The notes: generated by a model from the sequence alone, not told the origin. Shown: positions 1 to 8,774, counted from the first letter of the stretch. The stretch is 42,641 bases of DNA from Candidatus Nanopelagicaceae bacterium (GCA_018882735.1 VERH01000008.1:1-42641); one strand, 5' to 3'. Made by a program: numbers and translations.

Positions 1-1
1 C

Positions 2-712
2 ACTTTGCAGTATCTAAAGCATGAACCGGTACATCGTGTTTATCACCATAATGAGATTACCTTCTCGATTCTCTATGCATGGAGCGAGAACTTCTTATTA
101 CCGCTCTCGCATGATGAAGTAGTGCATGGAAAAGGGGCGTTAGTAAATAAATTCCCTGGTGATAGGTGGCAGAAAGTTGCAACGCTACGAGCACTTTACG
201 GGTACATGTGGTCACACCCTGGAAAGAAGTTGCTATTTATGGGTTGTGAGTTTGCCCAAAATGATGAGTGGCGTGAATCCCAATCATTGGATTGGCACTT
301 AACTCAATATGAGGAGCATCGCGGCGTACAGCTTCTACTCTCAGATTTGAATAAGTTATATCGCGAGAATAAGTCATTGTGGCAACGCGATATCTCTTCC
401 GAAGGTTTCCAATGGCTAATTGGCGATGATGCTTCCGGAAATACCCTCGCATTTGTGAGATGGAGCGATGAAAGAAGTCCACTTATCTCCGTTACAAATT
501 TCTCACCAGTTCCACAAGAGTCCTATTCACTCCCCTTGCCGGTATCTGGTGATTGGGTTGAGTTACTCAATACCGACGCTACAAAGTACGGCGGCTCCGG
601 AGTTGTGAACGCAAGTATTCAATGCGTTGCAAAATCTGACCGCGGGCTTGATTATTCTGCAACATTACGAATTCCACCCCTTGGCACAGCCTGGTTTGCC
701 CTACGGAAATAG
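2..712 (+). CDS. glgB: 1,4-alpha-glucan branching enzyme, C-terminal part (5' end outside window)
   Basis: Glycogen branching enzyme (GH13): it cuts alpha-1,4 glucan chains and re-attaches them through alpha-1,6 bonds. About 236 C-terminal residues are visible; the frame stays open to the left edge, so the gene is cut by the window rather than broken. The piece contains the end of the catalytic barrel, with SHDEVVHGKG and the following KFPGDRWQK region typical of bacterial GlgB, then LLFMGCEFAQ and the C-terminal all-beta domain ending near WFALRK. It ends at TAG 710-712 and abuts the stop of a convergent MFS gene with no spacer. Family assignment is secure from the conserved HDEV and GCEFAQ blocks. 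It implies glycogen storage in this organism. Confidence 0.93.
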   Translation, partial: TLQYLKHEPVHRVYHHNEITFSILYAWSENFLLPLSHDEVVHGKGALVNKFPGDRWQKVATLRALYGYMWSHPGKKLLFMGCEFAQNDEWRESQSLDWHLTQYEEHRGVQLLLSDLNKLYRENKSLWQRDISSEGFQWLIGDDASGNTLAFVRWSDERSPLISVTNFSPVPQESYSLPLPVSGDWVELLNTDATKYGGSGVVNASIQCVAKSDRGLDYSATLRIPPLGTAWFALRK

Positions 713-1933
713 TTACTTTTTAGGCTGACTTGCGGCCGCTACAAAGAAAGCAACAAGAATTAGCGCTACTCCTGGGATTATCAGAGCAATCGGAAGCGAT
801 GCGACTCCGGCAACAACCGAGATTATTGAGCGCGCTCCCAAAGTCAGGACTTGGTTTACCGCGCCTAATTCAGCAATCGCAACTCCACCCGGTTTATTAG
901 AGCGCGCCGAGGCGTAACCAAAGAAGAGTGGGCCGACAAATGAAATTCCGATTCCGCAAAGAAGTGAGCCAATACAGAAAATCGCGTAGCCAAGATAGAG
1001 ATTAGTCTCTTTAAGCTCGAGACCTAAGAAGAGACTTGTTAAGAAAATTACTCCACCCATAACTACAAAAGGTTGGACCATCTCCTTATCGCTTCTATTT
1101 CCTTTAATCCGAGAGTAAGTGAGTCTTCCAATGATCATAGAGCTCATAAAGAGAAAGTATGGAATGACTGCAAGGGATTTTGACACACCGAATTCCTGTC
1201 GCGCCAGAATAGTTGCCCAATCCCCCATAGCCATTTCCAGCAATAGCGCGAATAGAAATCCTAGGCTGACTACCCAATCAATTGAGAAAGAGCGCATCAT
1301 CTTTCCAAAGGTGACGATTTCATCATCTTCGGTAACTTCATTTCCTGATAAGAGATCTGGCTTTAAGCGTTTGAAAGCGCGCAACTTGAGCAAGAGCACA
1401 ATTGAGATGAGCGGATAGATATGCCAATTCAAAGAGACATTCGAAGAGATCAATAGCGCTATAAATGCTGTGGCAACCGCTCCGGCAGTCCAAAGTCCAT
1501 GAAGCATTGGAATGATTTGTGTCCCACTCTCCGACTGTCGGTGTAACGCTTGTGCATTTATTGAGATGTGATACGAGGCCCAGGCAAAACCACAGATTAT
1601 GTTTACAATTGTGTAAATTAGCGCGCTCTTTAGTTCAATGAGGATTCCAATAGTCACATAAGTCATTACCGCACTTGTGACGCATACTTTGAAGACTCCG
1701 AGGCGATGGACGATATGGCCCATCGTTAGATGAGCACATAGAGCGCCAATCGAGCCACTTATATTTACTAAGCCAAAGATTGTCGTTGAGACACCGAGAT
1801 TCTCTTTTATATCGGGCAGGCGCGGCGCCAGGCACATAACACCGAGGCCAAAGAGGAAGAAGATTGCCTGGAGGTCGCGCTTCTCGCGGCCCTCTATTGG
1901 ATTGTGCATGGGCCTACCGGTAGTTGAGGCCAT
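713..1933 (-). CDS. MFS transporter
   Basis: Major facilitator superfamily permease of 406 residues, the usual length for a 12-helix carrier. The sequence shows alternating hydrophobic spans, a central charged loop (around residues 185-210, rich in E and D) between the two six-helix halves, and a G-rich first half (LVNISGSIGALCAHLTMGH). The substrate cannot be read from the sequence; sugar or small-molecule efflux are both possible. The ATG at 1931-1933 overlaps the TGA of the upstream thioredoxin-like gene by one base (TGATG), so the two are probably translationally coupled. Its stop touches the stop of glgB. Confidence 0.85.
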   Translation of the reverse strand: MASTTGRPMHNPIEGREKRDLQAIFFLFGLGVMCLAPRLPDIKENLGVSTTIFGLVNISGSIGALCAHLTMGHIVHRLGVFKVCVTSAVMTYVTIGILIELKSALIYTIVNIICGFAWASYHISINAQALHRQSESGTQIIPMLHGLWTAGAVATAFIALLISSNVSLNWHIYPLISIVLLLKLRAFKRLKPDLLSGNEVTEDDEIVTFGKMMRSFSIDWVVSLGFLFALLLEMAMGDWATILARQEFGVSKSLAVIPYFLFMSSMIIGRLTYSRIKGNRSDKEMVQPFVVMGGVIFLTSLFLGLELKETNLYLGYAIFCIGSLLCGIGISFVGPLFFGYASARSNKPGGVAIAELGAVNQVLTLGARSIISVVAGVASLPIALIIPGVALILVAFFVAAASQPKK

Positions 1934-2817
1934 CAGAAGAGTGCGTTCGCGAGCGCTTGCCGGGACTTAATTACATCTGGATCACTTGGGTCAACTAGTT
2001 GGAAAAGTAAAAGGAGATGCTCCTTTGCTTTATTTTTATCATCACCGGACATTCTTTGAACCGCTCCCAATAGCCGCTCAAAACCACTTCTATGACGACC
2101 AGTAGCTACTTCGACATCGGCTGCCATCAACTGATCCTGGAGTGAATCTGGTTTTTCATTCGCGCTCTTGATGGTGCGTTCAAAGTCTAGAGTTGAGATT
2201 CGAAGCGCTAATTCGCATTGGGCCAATCCGAGTTTGGCCATTGGCTCATTTGGTTGACGCTGTAGCCAATTTCGGTAAGCCATTGCAGCCCCGGAATAGT
2301 CGCCCTTTTCTAAAGCGGAAATTGCGGCGGCTTCTTCTGGCTCCATCTTTGGTTCTGGAATTTCTGGAACTTCTACTTTCAAACCTCGCTCTTTTGCAAT
2401 CTTAAATACTTGTGCAATCAGTGCGCGTAATTGGTCTTCGCGAGTTGGAACTTCGGGCAGCGGCAACATCTGTTCATCGATAAAGACAACAGCAGCAGGC
2501 AAACTCTGTATTCGCAGCGCTTGAATTAATTGTGGTTGAGTCTCAACATCTATTGCGCCGAATTTCCAACTCCCCTTATCCTCACTAGCGAGCTTGGCTA
2601 GTAAATCGCGGAGTTCAACAGTTGTTGGAGCCCGATCGGTATATGCAACCAAGAAGACGGGTAGCTCTTTTGATGCCTGAACAAAGTCAGTCATGAAATT
2701 TTCAACGGTGGCTGAGAGGTAATTCGCTTGTGGCTCACCAGGAGCCGGTTTTGGCTTTGTGAGTGAACTTAAATCAAAGGCTCTACCAAAATCCTTAGGT
2801 AGTTGCGGCATGCTCAC
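1933..2817 (-). CDS. Thioredoxin-fold/TPR protein, CnoX (YbbN)-like, without CxxC
   Basis: 294 residues: an N-terminal thioredoxin-like domain (about 35-145) followed by a helical TPR-like region (about 165-290, with EKGDYSGAAMAYRNWL as one repeat unit). This matches the architecture of the co-chaperone CnoX/YbbN and its actinobacterial relatives. The site where thioredoxin has WCGPC reads YTDRAPTTVELR here, so both redox cysteines are absent. The conserved cis-Pro region is kept (QSLPAAVVF). The protein is therefore more likely a holdase or scaffold than an oxidoreductase (inference). The start is GTG 2815-2817, with an ATG two codons later as alternative; a GAGAAT hexamer ending 6 nt upstream fits a leaderless mRNA. 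Confidence 0.8.
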   Translation of the reverse strand: MSMPQLPKDFGRAFDLSSLTKPKPAPGEPQANYLSATVENFMTDFVQASKELPVFLVAYTDRAPTTVELRDLLAKLASEDKGSWKFGAIDVETQPQLIQALRIQSLPAAVVFIDEQMLPLPEVPTREDQLRALIAQVFKIAKERGLKVEVPEIPEPKMEPEEAAAISALEKGDYSGAAMAYRNWLQRQPNEPMAKLGLAQCELALRISTLDFERTIKSANEKPDSLQDQLMAADVEVATGRHRSGFERLLGAVQRMSGDDKNKAKEHLLLLFQLVDPSDPDVIKSRQALANALF

Positions 2818-2846
2818 GAGGGCATTCTCTCAAAATCTCGCAGCAC

Positions 2847-4085
2847 TTATGACTTAACCGAAGCGCCGGAATCAGATCTAAAGGGAAGGACATCTGCGAT
2901 GTAATCCTCGGTAGCGCGCTCTAGTCCAACGTCATGTCCGACTTTCTCCCCTAGATACCAACGGTGCTCCAAGACTTCATGGAAGAACTGGGCATCTTCG
3001 ATCCGGCCTCGCATTTCTTCAGGGACTGAGTTCACGACTTTGTAAAAGACCTCATTAAGCCAACGTTGTGCCGCCTCGTGTCTATCAGGAGTCTTTCCAA
3101 TTTCGCGCGAGCGGAAGCGATCGAATGAAGCAAGAATTCGCTTTGCTTGTAACTCTTCAACCTCAAGGCCCATAAGCTCTTTGAGGCGAAGCGAGTGATA
3201 GTTAGGCGCAACAAGCTTTGGGGTAAATTTCAAAGTTCCAGCATCGCCTTGAACCTGGAGATCTACCTCCTCCACAGCAAACCCGAGATCTTGAAGCGAG
3301 CGCATTGCTCGCTCAACTGCGTGGCGATCATTAGCTGGGAGTAATTGTGGCTCACTCAGCGCGCTCCAAATCCTTCGATAACGCTTTATGACTGATTCAC
3401 TTGCGCGCACCGGGTCCATGCCTGGGAAGAGCACACCAGAAAGTTTGAGATCTTCTAACTCAGCAGCAACATTGAATCTCACGATATCTAAATCATGTTC
3501 CCGCTGGCCATCACTTAACCGTTTTTGAAATTCACCAGTTTCTGCATCTACTAAGTAAGCGACAAATCCTTCTGCATCGCGGCGAAAGAGTGCGTTAGAT
3601 AGCGAGCAATCTCCCCACCAAAATCCAAGGAGATGCAAACGGACCAGCAAGTAAGCAAGCGCGTTTGCCATATTAAAAACTTCATGCTGTGTCACAGTTC
3701 CACTTAATAGAACACGATAAGGCAGAGAGTATGGAAGAAATCGAGTGACAATCGCACATGGAAGCTCGCTTCCATCATGAGCGGAGCGGCCATCAACTAC
3801 TGCGATCTGGGCAACCGATGGTGCGCCACGATGTCCTAGCTCGCGAAGAGCTTCATACTCGCGATTTGCGAACTCCGGAACTGTTTCTTTTACCGCGTAA
3901 ATCTCACTATCGGGATCAGAAGTCGAACGAACTAACCGGACTATATGTCTAGAGATACCGCGTTGGGCCGCCAATGTTGGATCCTCGGGCCACTCCTCCA
4001 AGGGAATATCCCAAGGCAAGTTAGCAAGCGTCGCAATCTCATCACCAACTCCGGTAATTCTTAACTGTGACTTGTGAGGCGACAT
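2847..4085 (-). CDS. DUF4032 family protein, kinase-like fold
   Basis: 412 residues resembling the actinobacterial DUF4032 family, which carries an N-terminal lipopolysaccharide-kinase-like domain. Visible kinase-like elements are AVKE (Lys66, VAIK position), an acidic helix-C segment NREYEAL (74-80), the catalytic-loop equivalent WGDCSLSNAL with Asp159 and Asn164, and LVDAETG with Asp180 at the DFG position. The HRD histidine is replaced by Trp/Gly as in lipopolysaccharide kinases. The C-terminal half (about 260-400) is the family-specific region. No substrate is known to me. It is transcribed divergently from the AI-2E permease across only 33 bp. The next gene downstream (thioredoxin/TPR) begins 29 bp after its stop. 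Confidence 0.75.
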   Translation of the reverse strand: MSPHKSQLRITGVGDEIATLANLPWDIPLEEWPEDPTLAAQRGISRHIVRLVRSTSDPDSEIYAVKETVPEFANREYEALRELGHRGAPSVAQIAVVDGRSAHDGSELPCAIVTRFLPYSLPYRVLLSGTVTQHEVFNMANALAYLLVRLHLLGFWWGDCSLSNALFRRDAEGFVAYLVDAETGEFQKRLSDGQREHDLDIVRFNVAAELEDLKLSGVLFPGMDPVRASESVIKRYRRIWSALSEPQLLPANDRHAVERAMRSLQDLGFAVEEVDLQVQGDAGTLKFTPKLVAPNYHSLRLKELMGLEVEELQAKRILASFDRFRSREIGKTPDRHEAAQRWLNEVFYKVVNSVPEEMRGRIEDAQFFHEVLEHRWYLGEKVGHDVGLERATEDYIADVLPFRSDSGASVKS

Positions 4086-4118
4086 AGTGGTAATTCTTTC
4101 AGGCTCTAGACTTATCGC
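4086..4118. promoter_or_regulatory. 33-bp divergent promoter region, both starts probably leaderless
   Basis: On the plus strand TAGACT (4107-4112) ends 6 nt before the ATG at 4119. On the minus strand AAGAAT (4093-4098) ends 7 nt before the ATG at 4085. Neither start has a Shine-Dalgarno sequence. Any -35 contact for each promoter would fall in or near the opposite coding region. Confidence 0.5.
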
Positions 4119-5249
4119 ATGGCGCGGATCAAGAGAGTCTTTAAGAAATCAAGTGATAAATCTCCCGAAATTCTTACAAAGAAAGAGGATTTCGGCGCTA
4201 AAGGTGACCCATTAAACGTTCAACATCCCTTCTACTTTGGTTTCCTTGCCACAACCGGGGCGCTCGTTGCCTTTGCACTTTTACAGGCTCTCCAGTCCGC
4301 CTCCCAAGTGTTTATTCTGATCATTATTTCGCTCTTCTTAGCAATGGGCCTTAATCCTGCTGTCTCAGCACTTGAGCAAAGAATTGCAAAGCGAGGGCTT
4401 GCTGTAACCGCGGTTGTAATTCTCGTTTTACTCTTTGTTCTCCTTGCTGCCCTTGTTGTGATCCCACCTGTTTTCTCTCAAGTAAATGATTTAGTAGAGG
4501 GCGCACCTCAGTTAATTGATTCGCTCCGTAATAACAAAACTTTCCTCACACTCGATGAAGATTATGGCTTAATCAAGACTCTTGAAGATAAATTCCAAAA
4601 TTGGTTTACCGATGGCGCTCTCATAACTGGTGCTTTTGGTGGGGTGCTCGGTGTTGGCAGGACCGTTCTCTCTGGCGCTTTCTCGGCGCTAACCGTCTTG
4701 ATTCTGACGCTTTACTTCTTATATTCACTTCCTTCTGTAACAAAGGTTTTTTATCGCCTCGCACCTGCTTCTCGGCGCGTGCGAGTTTCAAAGATTGGCG
4801 ATGCCATAATCGCTCGAGTTGGCTCCTTTGTTGGTAGCCAGATACTGATTGCCTTCTTCGCTTCTATCTTCGTATTTTTCTTAGGGATTGTTTTAGATCT
4901 TCCCTATGCCGCAGCGCTTGGCATGTTGATCCTCTTTGTAGCTTTGATTCCACTAGTAGGTCACTTCATCGGCGGAACTATCGTCTCCCTCGTTGCGCTC
5001 ACCCAATCCCCCACTAAAGGTATTTTGGCTCTCTTGCTCTACACGCTTTATGTTCAGATTGAGAACTATTTAATTACACCACGAATAATGAAGCGCACTC
5101 TTGCGATACCTGGACTAGTAACAATCGTTGCCGCTCTCCTCGGAACATCCCTACTCGGTTTAGTTGGCGGAATTCTCGCCGTGCCAATCGCAGCCGCAAT
5201 CTTGTTAATTATGGATGAAGTGGTTTACCCAAAGACTGATAATTCTTAG
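4119..5249 (+). CDS. AI-2E family transporter (PerM/YdiK-type permease)
   Basis: 376-residue membrane protein of the AI-2E exporter (TqsA/PerM) family. There is a charged N-terminal tail (about 1-38), paired N-terminal helices (about 40-85), a third helix (LAVTAVVILVLLFVLLAALVV), the soluble region with VNDLVEGAPQLIDSLRN typical of the family, and four to five C-terminal helices including ALIPLVGHFIGGTIVSLVAL and ENYLITPRIMKR, both family hallmarks. The actual substrate of most members is unknown, so the name should not be read as proof of autoinducer transport. The stop lies 6 bp from the convergent MFS stop. Confidence 0.88.
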   Translation: MARIKRVFKKSSDKSPEILTKKEDFGAKGDPLNVQHPFYFGFLATTGALVAFALLQALQSASQVFILIIISLFLAMGLNPAVSALEQRIAKRGLAVTAVVILVLLFVLLAALVVIPPVFSQVNDLVEGAPQLIDSLRNNKTFLTLDEDYGLIKTLEDKFQNWFTDGALITGAFGGVLGVGRTVLSGAFSALTVLILTLYFLYSLPSVTKVFYRLAPASRRVRVSKIGDAIIARVGSFVGSQILIAFFASIFVFFLGIVLDLPYAAALGMLILFVALIPLVGHFIGGTIVSLVALTQSPTKGILALLLYTLYVQIENYLITPRIMKRTLAIPGLVTIVAALLGTSLLGLVGGILAVPIAAAILLIMDEVVYPKTDNS

Positions 5250-5263
5250 CTCGAGTTATCGAG
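5250..5263. terminator. Short hairpin between convergent stops (weak terminator candidate)
   Basis: CTCGA-GTTA-TCGAG, a 5-bp stem with the MFS stop codon (TTA on the plus strand, 5256-5258) in its loop. It follows the TAG of the AI-2E gene directly. There is no clear T-tract on either side, so intrinsic termination is doubtful. Confidence 0.25.
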
Positions 5264-6494
5264 TGTTGTCGACGTTATCTTCCATAGCAGCGACATCTTC
5301 TTCTGGAGTTGGAACATCGTCTGCGCTCTTTAGGTGACGCTTTCCACTTGAGATAATGAGATAACCCACAAAGAGCGCAACCGTTGTTGCAGCAAAACAA
5401 ATACGTGGTGAGTACTGCTCGGCAATGTATCCGCCTAGGGCCATTCCGATCGCAGCTGCTGTTCCTTCGATCGTCCAAAGCCACGCGATAGCTTGTACCG
5501 CAGTTCCTTTAGGACGTACAGCTTCTGTGATCTCCCAATAAAAGACTTGCTGCGCTCCGCCAAAGAATGCGAGAAAAGCTGTCACTAAAGCAATACTCCA
5601 ATCCATATGGGTGAAGGCAAGAGGAATTGAAAGTATTGCCCAGACTAGGTAATTGGCCCGAAATGCTCGCAACGGCGAAATTTTGCGACTAATTGTTCCA
5701 GCAACTAATCCACCGATTACATTGAAGGCGGCCATAATGGAGAAGAAGATTCCGACGCGTTCTGGAACGCCTTCCAAAGTACCAAACGCCGGCAATCCGA
5801 TATCAAATGCTCCCCAACCGAGTCCCATCACTACGCCTTCGATTGCAAGTAATTGAATGCCGCGGACCTGCCAAATTGCGGGCGCCTTTTCTTCTTTCCG
5901 TTCCGGATGCCATTGGCGTACTTGCCAGGTCCGAAGAAGGAGAAACCCACCGATCAACATGGAGGTTGCACAGACTTGAAGCGCAACTGCTGGATCAAGA
6001 GAAAGTGAGAGCGTTGTCGCTATAACTGGGGCGAAAACTCCAACAGAGTTCATAGTTGCTGTATCGAGCGCAAATGCAGTTCGGATCTTTTCTGGAGGAA
6101 CTGTTATTTTCCATAGCGGTCTCACCGAGAGATTTATTGGTGGTGCAGTTAGTCCAAGCAGAGTGGCTATGACTACTAATTCAGTCCTTCCAGATCCCAA
6201 ACTCAAAACCAGAATCAGAGCCGCGTATGAAGGCACAAGAACACGAAGTGGCCAGATCATTCCAAAGCGGTCAATCACAGCGCCGCGAACGCCAGCCGTA
6301 AGAGCTCCAGCCAAGCCATTCAATCCCGTTGCTAATCCAGCTACCGCAATGGATCCGGTCTCTTGTTGGACTTTGAAATAAATGGAGAGCGAAATCATGC
6401 CGTATGCGGTACGAGAAGGTAGCGAAGATAGAAGCAATCGAAGTGCTCCGGGCGCTCTTACTACTTCTTTATATGTGGCAAGACTGGCACGCAT
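5256..6494 (-). CDS. MFS transporter
   Basis: 412-residue MFS permease with about 12 hydrophobic spans, an interdomain charged linker (WHPERKEEKAP, about 195-205) and a hydrophilic acidic C-terminal tail rich in D and E (390-412). The first loop motif (GVRGAVIDRFGMIWPLR) matches the MFS loop 2-3 signature. It resembles drug or small-molecule exporters of actinobacteria, but no substrate can be named. It is not a close copy of the MFS gene at 713-1933. The ATG at 6492-6494 lacks a Shine-Dalgarno sequence and is preceded by TAGGAT ending 7 nt upstream. Confidence 0.85.
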   Translation of the reverse strand: MRASLATYKEVVRAPGALRLLLSSLPSRTAYGMISLSIYFKVQQETGSIAVAGLATGLNGLAGALTAGVRGAVIDRFGMIWPLRVLVPSYAALILVLSLGSGRTELVVIATLLGLTAPPINLSVRPLWKITVPPEKIRTAFALDTATMNSVGVFAPVIATTLSLSLDPAVALQVCATSMLIGGFLLLRTWQVRQWHPERKEEKAPAIWQVRGIQLLAIEGVVMGLGWGAFDIGLPAFGTLEGVPERVGIFFSIMAAFNVIGGLVAGTISRKISPLRAFRANYLVWAILSIPLAFTHMDWSIALVTAFLAFFGGAQQVFYWEITEAVRPKGTAVQAIAWLWTIEGTAAAIGMALGGYIAEQYSPRICFAATTVALFVGYLIISSGKRHLKSADDVPTPEEDVAAMEDNVDNTR

Positions 6495-6501
6495 TTGATG
6501 A

Positions 6502-6507
6502 ATCCTA
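6502..6507 (-). promoter_or_regulatory. -10 hexamer of a leaderless promoter for the MFS gene
   Basis: TAGGAT on the minus strand ends 7 nt before the ATG at 6494, putting the expected transcription start at or next to the start codon. No Shine-Dalgarno sequence lies between them. Confidence 0.5.
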
Positions 6508-6521
6508 CTTGCTGGATTTAG

Positions 6522-7235
6522 TTAATACTCCGTAGGAAGTGGGAGTCGTACTGGATTAACGATTCGCACTATTTCGCTCAAGACTAGATGCACAAATGGC
6601 TCGCCAACCCAGAGATGCTTCGCCTCGGGAACGGCAATGAGTTCTAATTGTTTAAGCGGAGCAAAACTTATTCGAGCTTGATCTGGTTTTAGGTAGTCAT
6701 CTAACTCTGGAATTAGTGCGATCACAGGTCGACCATCTCCGCTCCAGAATCGCAATTGCTCTTCCGTCGTTGTTCTTAGCGGTGGCGATAGCAGGATTAA
6801 ACCTTTGACTCTCCTATCAATTGCATGTTGCAACGCAAGGTCAGTTCCAAACGACCATCCGACAACCCATAACTCATTAATTCCAAGTTCTTCGAAGCAG
6901 TAATTAATTGCAGCAATTACATCTGCTCGTTCAGCAACTCCCCCGCCAAACTCACCCTCACTTTTTCCATGATCACTTGCGGTCCCTCGAGTGTTAAATC
7001 TGATTACCGTGATTTCTGCGAGTGCCGGTAGACGATTTGCAGCTTTTTTAAAGATATGGCTATCCATCATTCCGCCGTGAGTAGGAAGGGGGTGGAGACA
7101 GAGAATTGCGCGGTTTCTATCGCCACTTAGCGGGGTTGCGACTTCCCCGACGAGTTTTAGTCCATCAGATGTGATTATGGTTATGGGTTCCCGCTGAGCC
7201 GGAAGCACGGTGCTTGGCCTGATGAGTTCTCCCAC
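6522..7235 (-). CDS. Alpha/beta hydrolase
   Basis: 237-residue alpha/beta hydrolase-fold protein, close in size to small serine esterases and acyl hydrolases. The nucleophile elbow is GWSFG (Ser128). A His-Pro oxyanion-type motif (LHPLPTHGG, about 48-55) follows strand 3. Asp179/Asp180 in PELDDYLKP is a likely catalytic acid and His207 in PEAKHLW the catalytic histidine. No signal peptide is seen, so it acts in the cytoplasm. The substrate is unknown. The start is GTG (7233-7235) with TAAACT ending 7 nt upstream, so leaderless. It diverges from the aldehyde dehydrogenase across 23 bp. Confidence 0.82.
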   Translation of the reverse strand: MGELIRPSTVLPAQREPITIITSDGLKLVGEVATPLSGDRNRAILCLHPLPTHGGMMDSHIFKKAANRLPALAEITVIRFNTRGTASDHGKSEGEFGGGVAERADVIAAINYCFEELGINELWVVGWSFGTDLALQHAIDRRVKGLILLSPPLRTTTEEQLRFWSGDGRPVIALIPELDDYLKPDQARISFAPLKQLELIAVPEAKHLWVGEPFVHLVLSEIVRIVNPVRLPLPTEY

Positions 7236-7258
7236 GCAGAAGAGTTTAGTCTTAGCCC
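7236..7258. promoter_or_regulatory. 23-bp divergent leaderless promoter with overlapping -10 boxes
   Basis: Plus strand: TAGTCT (7247-7252), 6 nt before the ATG at 7259. Minus strand: TAAACT (7243-7248), 7 nt before the GTG at 7235. The two hexamers share bases 7247-7248, so both polymerases would melt the same DNA. No Shine-Dalgarno sequence is visible for either gene. Confidence 0.55.
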
Positions 7259-8764
7259 ATGGCCACCAAACCCAGATTAGCGCGTAAAAAGAGTCCAGCT
7301 ACTTTTGAATCGATAAATCCTGCAACTGGTGAAGTTGTTGGAGTCTTTCCGGTATTCACAAAGAGCGAAGTTGAAGATGTCGTCGCTCGCGCAAAAGTCG
7401 CTGCTGAACGTTGGGCAAATTTGAGTTTTAGAGCGCGCAATGTCGTGCTCCGTGATTGGGCTTCAACTCTTACCCGAGATATGAAAGACGTGGCTGAATT
7501 AATCCACCGTGAGACTGGAAAACCATTAAGCGACGCGACTCTTGAAGTTGCACTTGCTATCGAACATATTGGTTGGGCTGGAAAATTTGCTCCCCGTGTA
7601 CTCGGCCGACAATCTCGTCCCGCTGGATTATTAATGTTTAACATGGCAGCTCAAGTTCAGCGCGTTCCATTTGGAGTTGTAGGAGTAATCGGGCCTTGGA
7701 ACTATCCAATATTCACCCCAGTCGGATCAATCGCCTACGCGTTAGCTGCGGGAAATGCCGTCGTCTTTAAGCCAAGTGAATACACCCCAGCAATCGGTGC
7801 ATTCTTGGAAGAGAGTTGGAAACGAATCGCTCCATTTAAAGATATCTTCATAACAATTACTGGCGATGCAACAACTGGAGCGGCACTTACCGAGAGTAAA
7901 GTCGACAAGATTTCATTTACTGGTTCAACGAAGACTGCAAAGAAAGTTGCTGCAGCCTGTGCGGTAAATATGACTCCCGTGGTCTTGGAGTGCGGCGGTA
8001 AGGACGCGGTGCTTGTCGATAAGGATGCCGATATTTCAAAAGCTGCTGAGATGACGTTATGGCATGCGATGTCCAATGCCGGCCAATCTTGTATTGGCGC
8101 AGAACGCGTCTATGTGCACCGACAAGTCGCTGATAAGTTCAAAAAAGAGATCGTGGACTTAGCCAAAGAGATCAAGCCGGGATTTGGCGATGGCGCCAAG
8201 TACGGTCCGGCAACAATGCCCTCCCAACTCAAGGTCATCAAAAGCCATATCGATGATGCGGCTTCCAAGGGTGGAACTTTCTTATTGGGCGGGAAAGATG
8301 CGATTAAAGGCGGCTATGTAGATCCGGTAATTCTCGCTGATGTTCCGGAAGATTCTCTTGCGGTAACCGAAGAGACCTTTGGGCCAACGCTAGTAATAAA
8401 TACCGTCTCAAATATGGATGAAGCAGTAGATCTAGCGAACTCCACAAGTTATGGACTCGGAGCGGCGGTCTGGTCAAAGAAGAACGGTAAGCGAATTGCT
8501 TCTCTTCTAAAGTGCGGAATGGTCTCTATTAACTCAGCCTTCTCATTTGCGGCGATTGGCGCAGTCCCATTTGGTGGCGTGAAAGATAGCGGTTACGGAA
8601 GAATTCATGGCGCCGAAGGCCTTCTTGAATTTACTTATCCAAGAACTGTTGTGAAGCGCAGATTCCGAATCCCACTTGAATTCACTACTTTTGAGCGAAG
8701 TGAACGCGCTGATCGGATATTGATCAGGCTAGTCAAGTTGTTACATAAACGGCGAATTCGCTAA
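7259..8764 (+). CDS. NAD(P)-dependent aldehyde dehydrogenase
   Basis: 501-residue ALDH superfamily enzyme oxidising an aldehyde to a carboxylate with NAD(P)+. Visible motifs: GPWNYP (145-150, cofactor/active-site loop with the conserved Asn), KPSE (171-174), ISFTGST (218-224), the general base Glu244 in VVLECGG, and the nucleophile Cys278 in NAGQSCIG. EETFGP is in the C-terminal half, followed by PFGGVKDSGYGR. The C-terminus extends past the usual end with a basic tail (KLLHKRRIR), as in class-3-like and succinate-semialdehyde-type members. The natural substrate is not evident. It starts at a leaderless-type ATG divergent from the hydrolase. Confidence 0.92.
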   Translation: MATKPRLARKKSPATFESINPATGEVVGVFPVFTKSEVEDVVARAKVAAERWANLSFRARNVVLRDWASTLTRDMKDVAELIHRETGKPLSDATLEVALAIEHIGWAGKFAPRVLGRQSRPAGLLMFNMAAQVQRVPFGVVGVIGPWNYPIFTPVGSIAYALAAGNAVVFKPSEYTPAIGAFLEESWKRIAPFKDIFITITGDATTGAALTESKVDKISFTGSTKTAKKVAAACAVNMTPVVLECGGKDAVLVDKDADISKAAEMTLWHAMSNAGQSCIGAERVYVHRQVADKFKKEIVDLAKEIKPGFGDGAKYGPATMPSQLKVIKSHIDDAASKGGTFLLGGKDAIKGGYVDPVILADVPEDSLAVTEETFGPTLVINTVSNMDEAVDLANSTSYGLGAAVWSKKNGKRIASLLKCGMVSINSAFSFAAIGAVPFGGVKDSGYGRIHGAEGLLEFTYPRTVVKRRFRIPLEFTTFERSERADRILIRLVKLLHKRRIR

Positions 8765-8774
8765 TCACAAAGAT

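Noticed and set aside
713-6494. The two MFS genes as a recent duplication
   Set aside because: Their sequences differ throughout, including loop motifs, linkers and termini; they share only the family fold.
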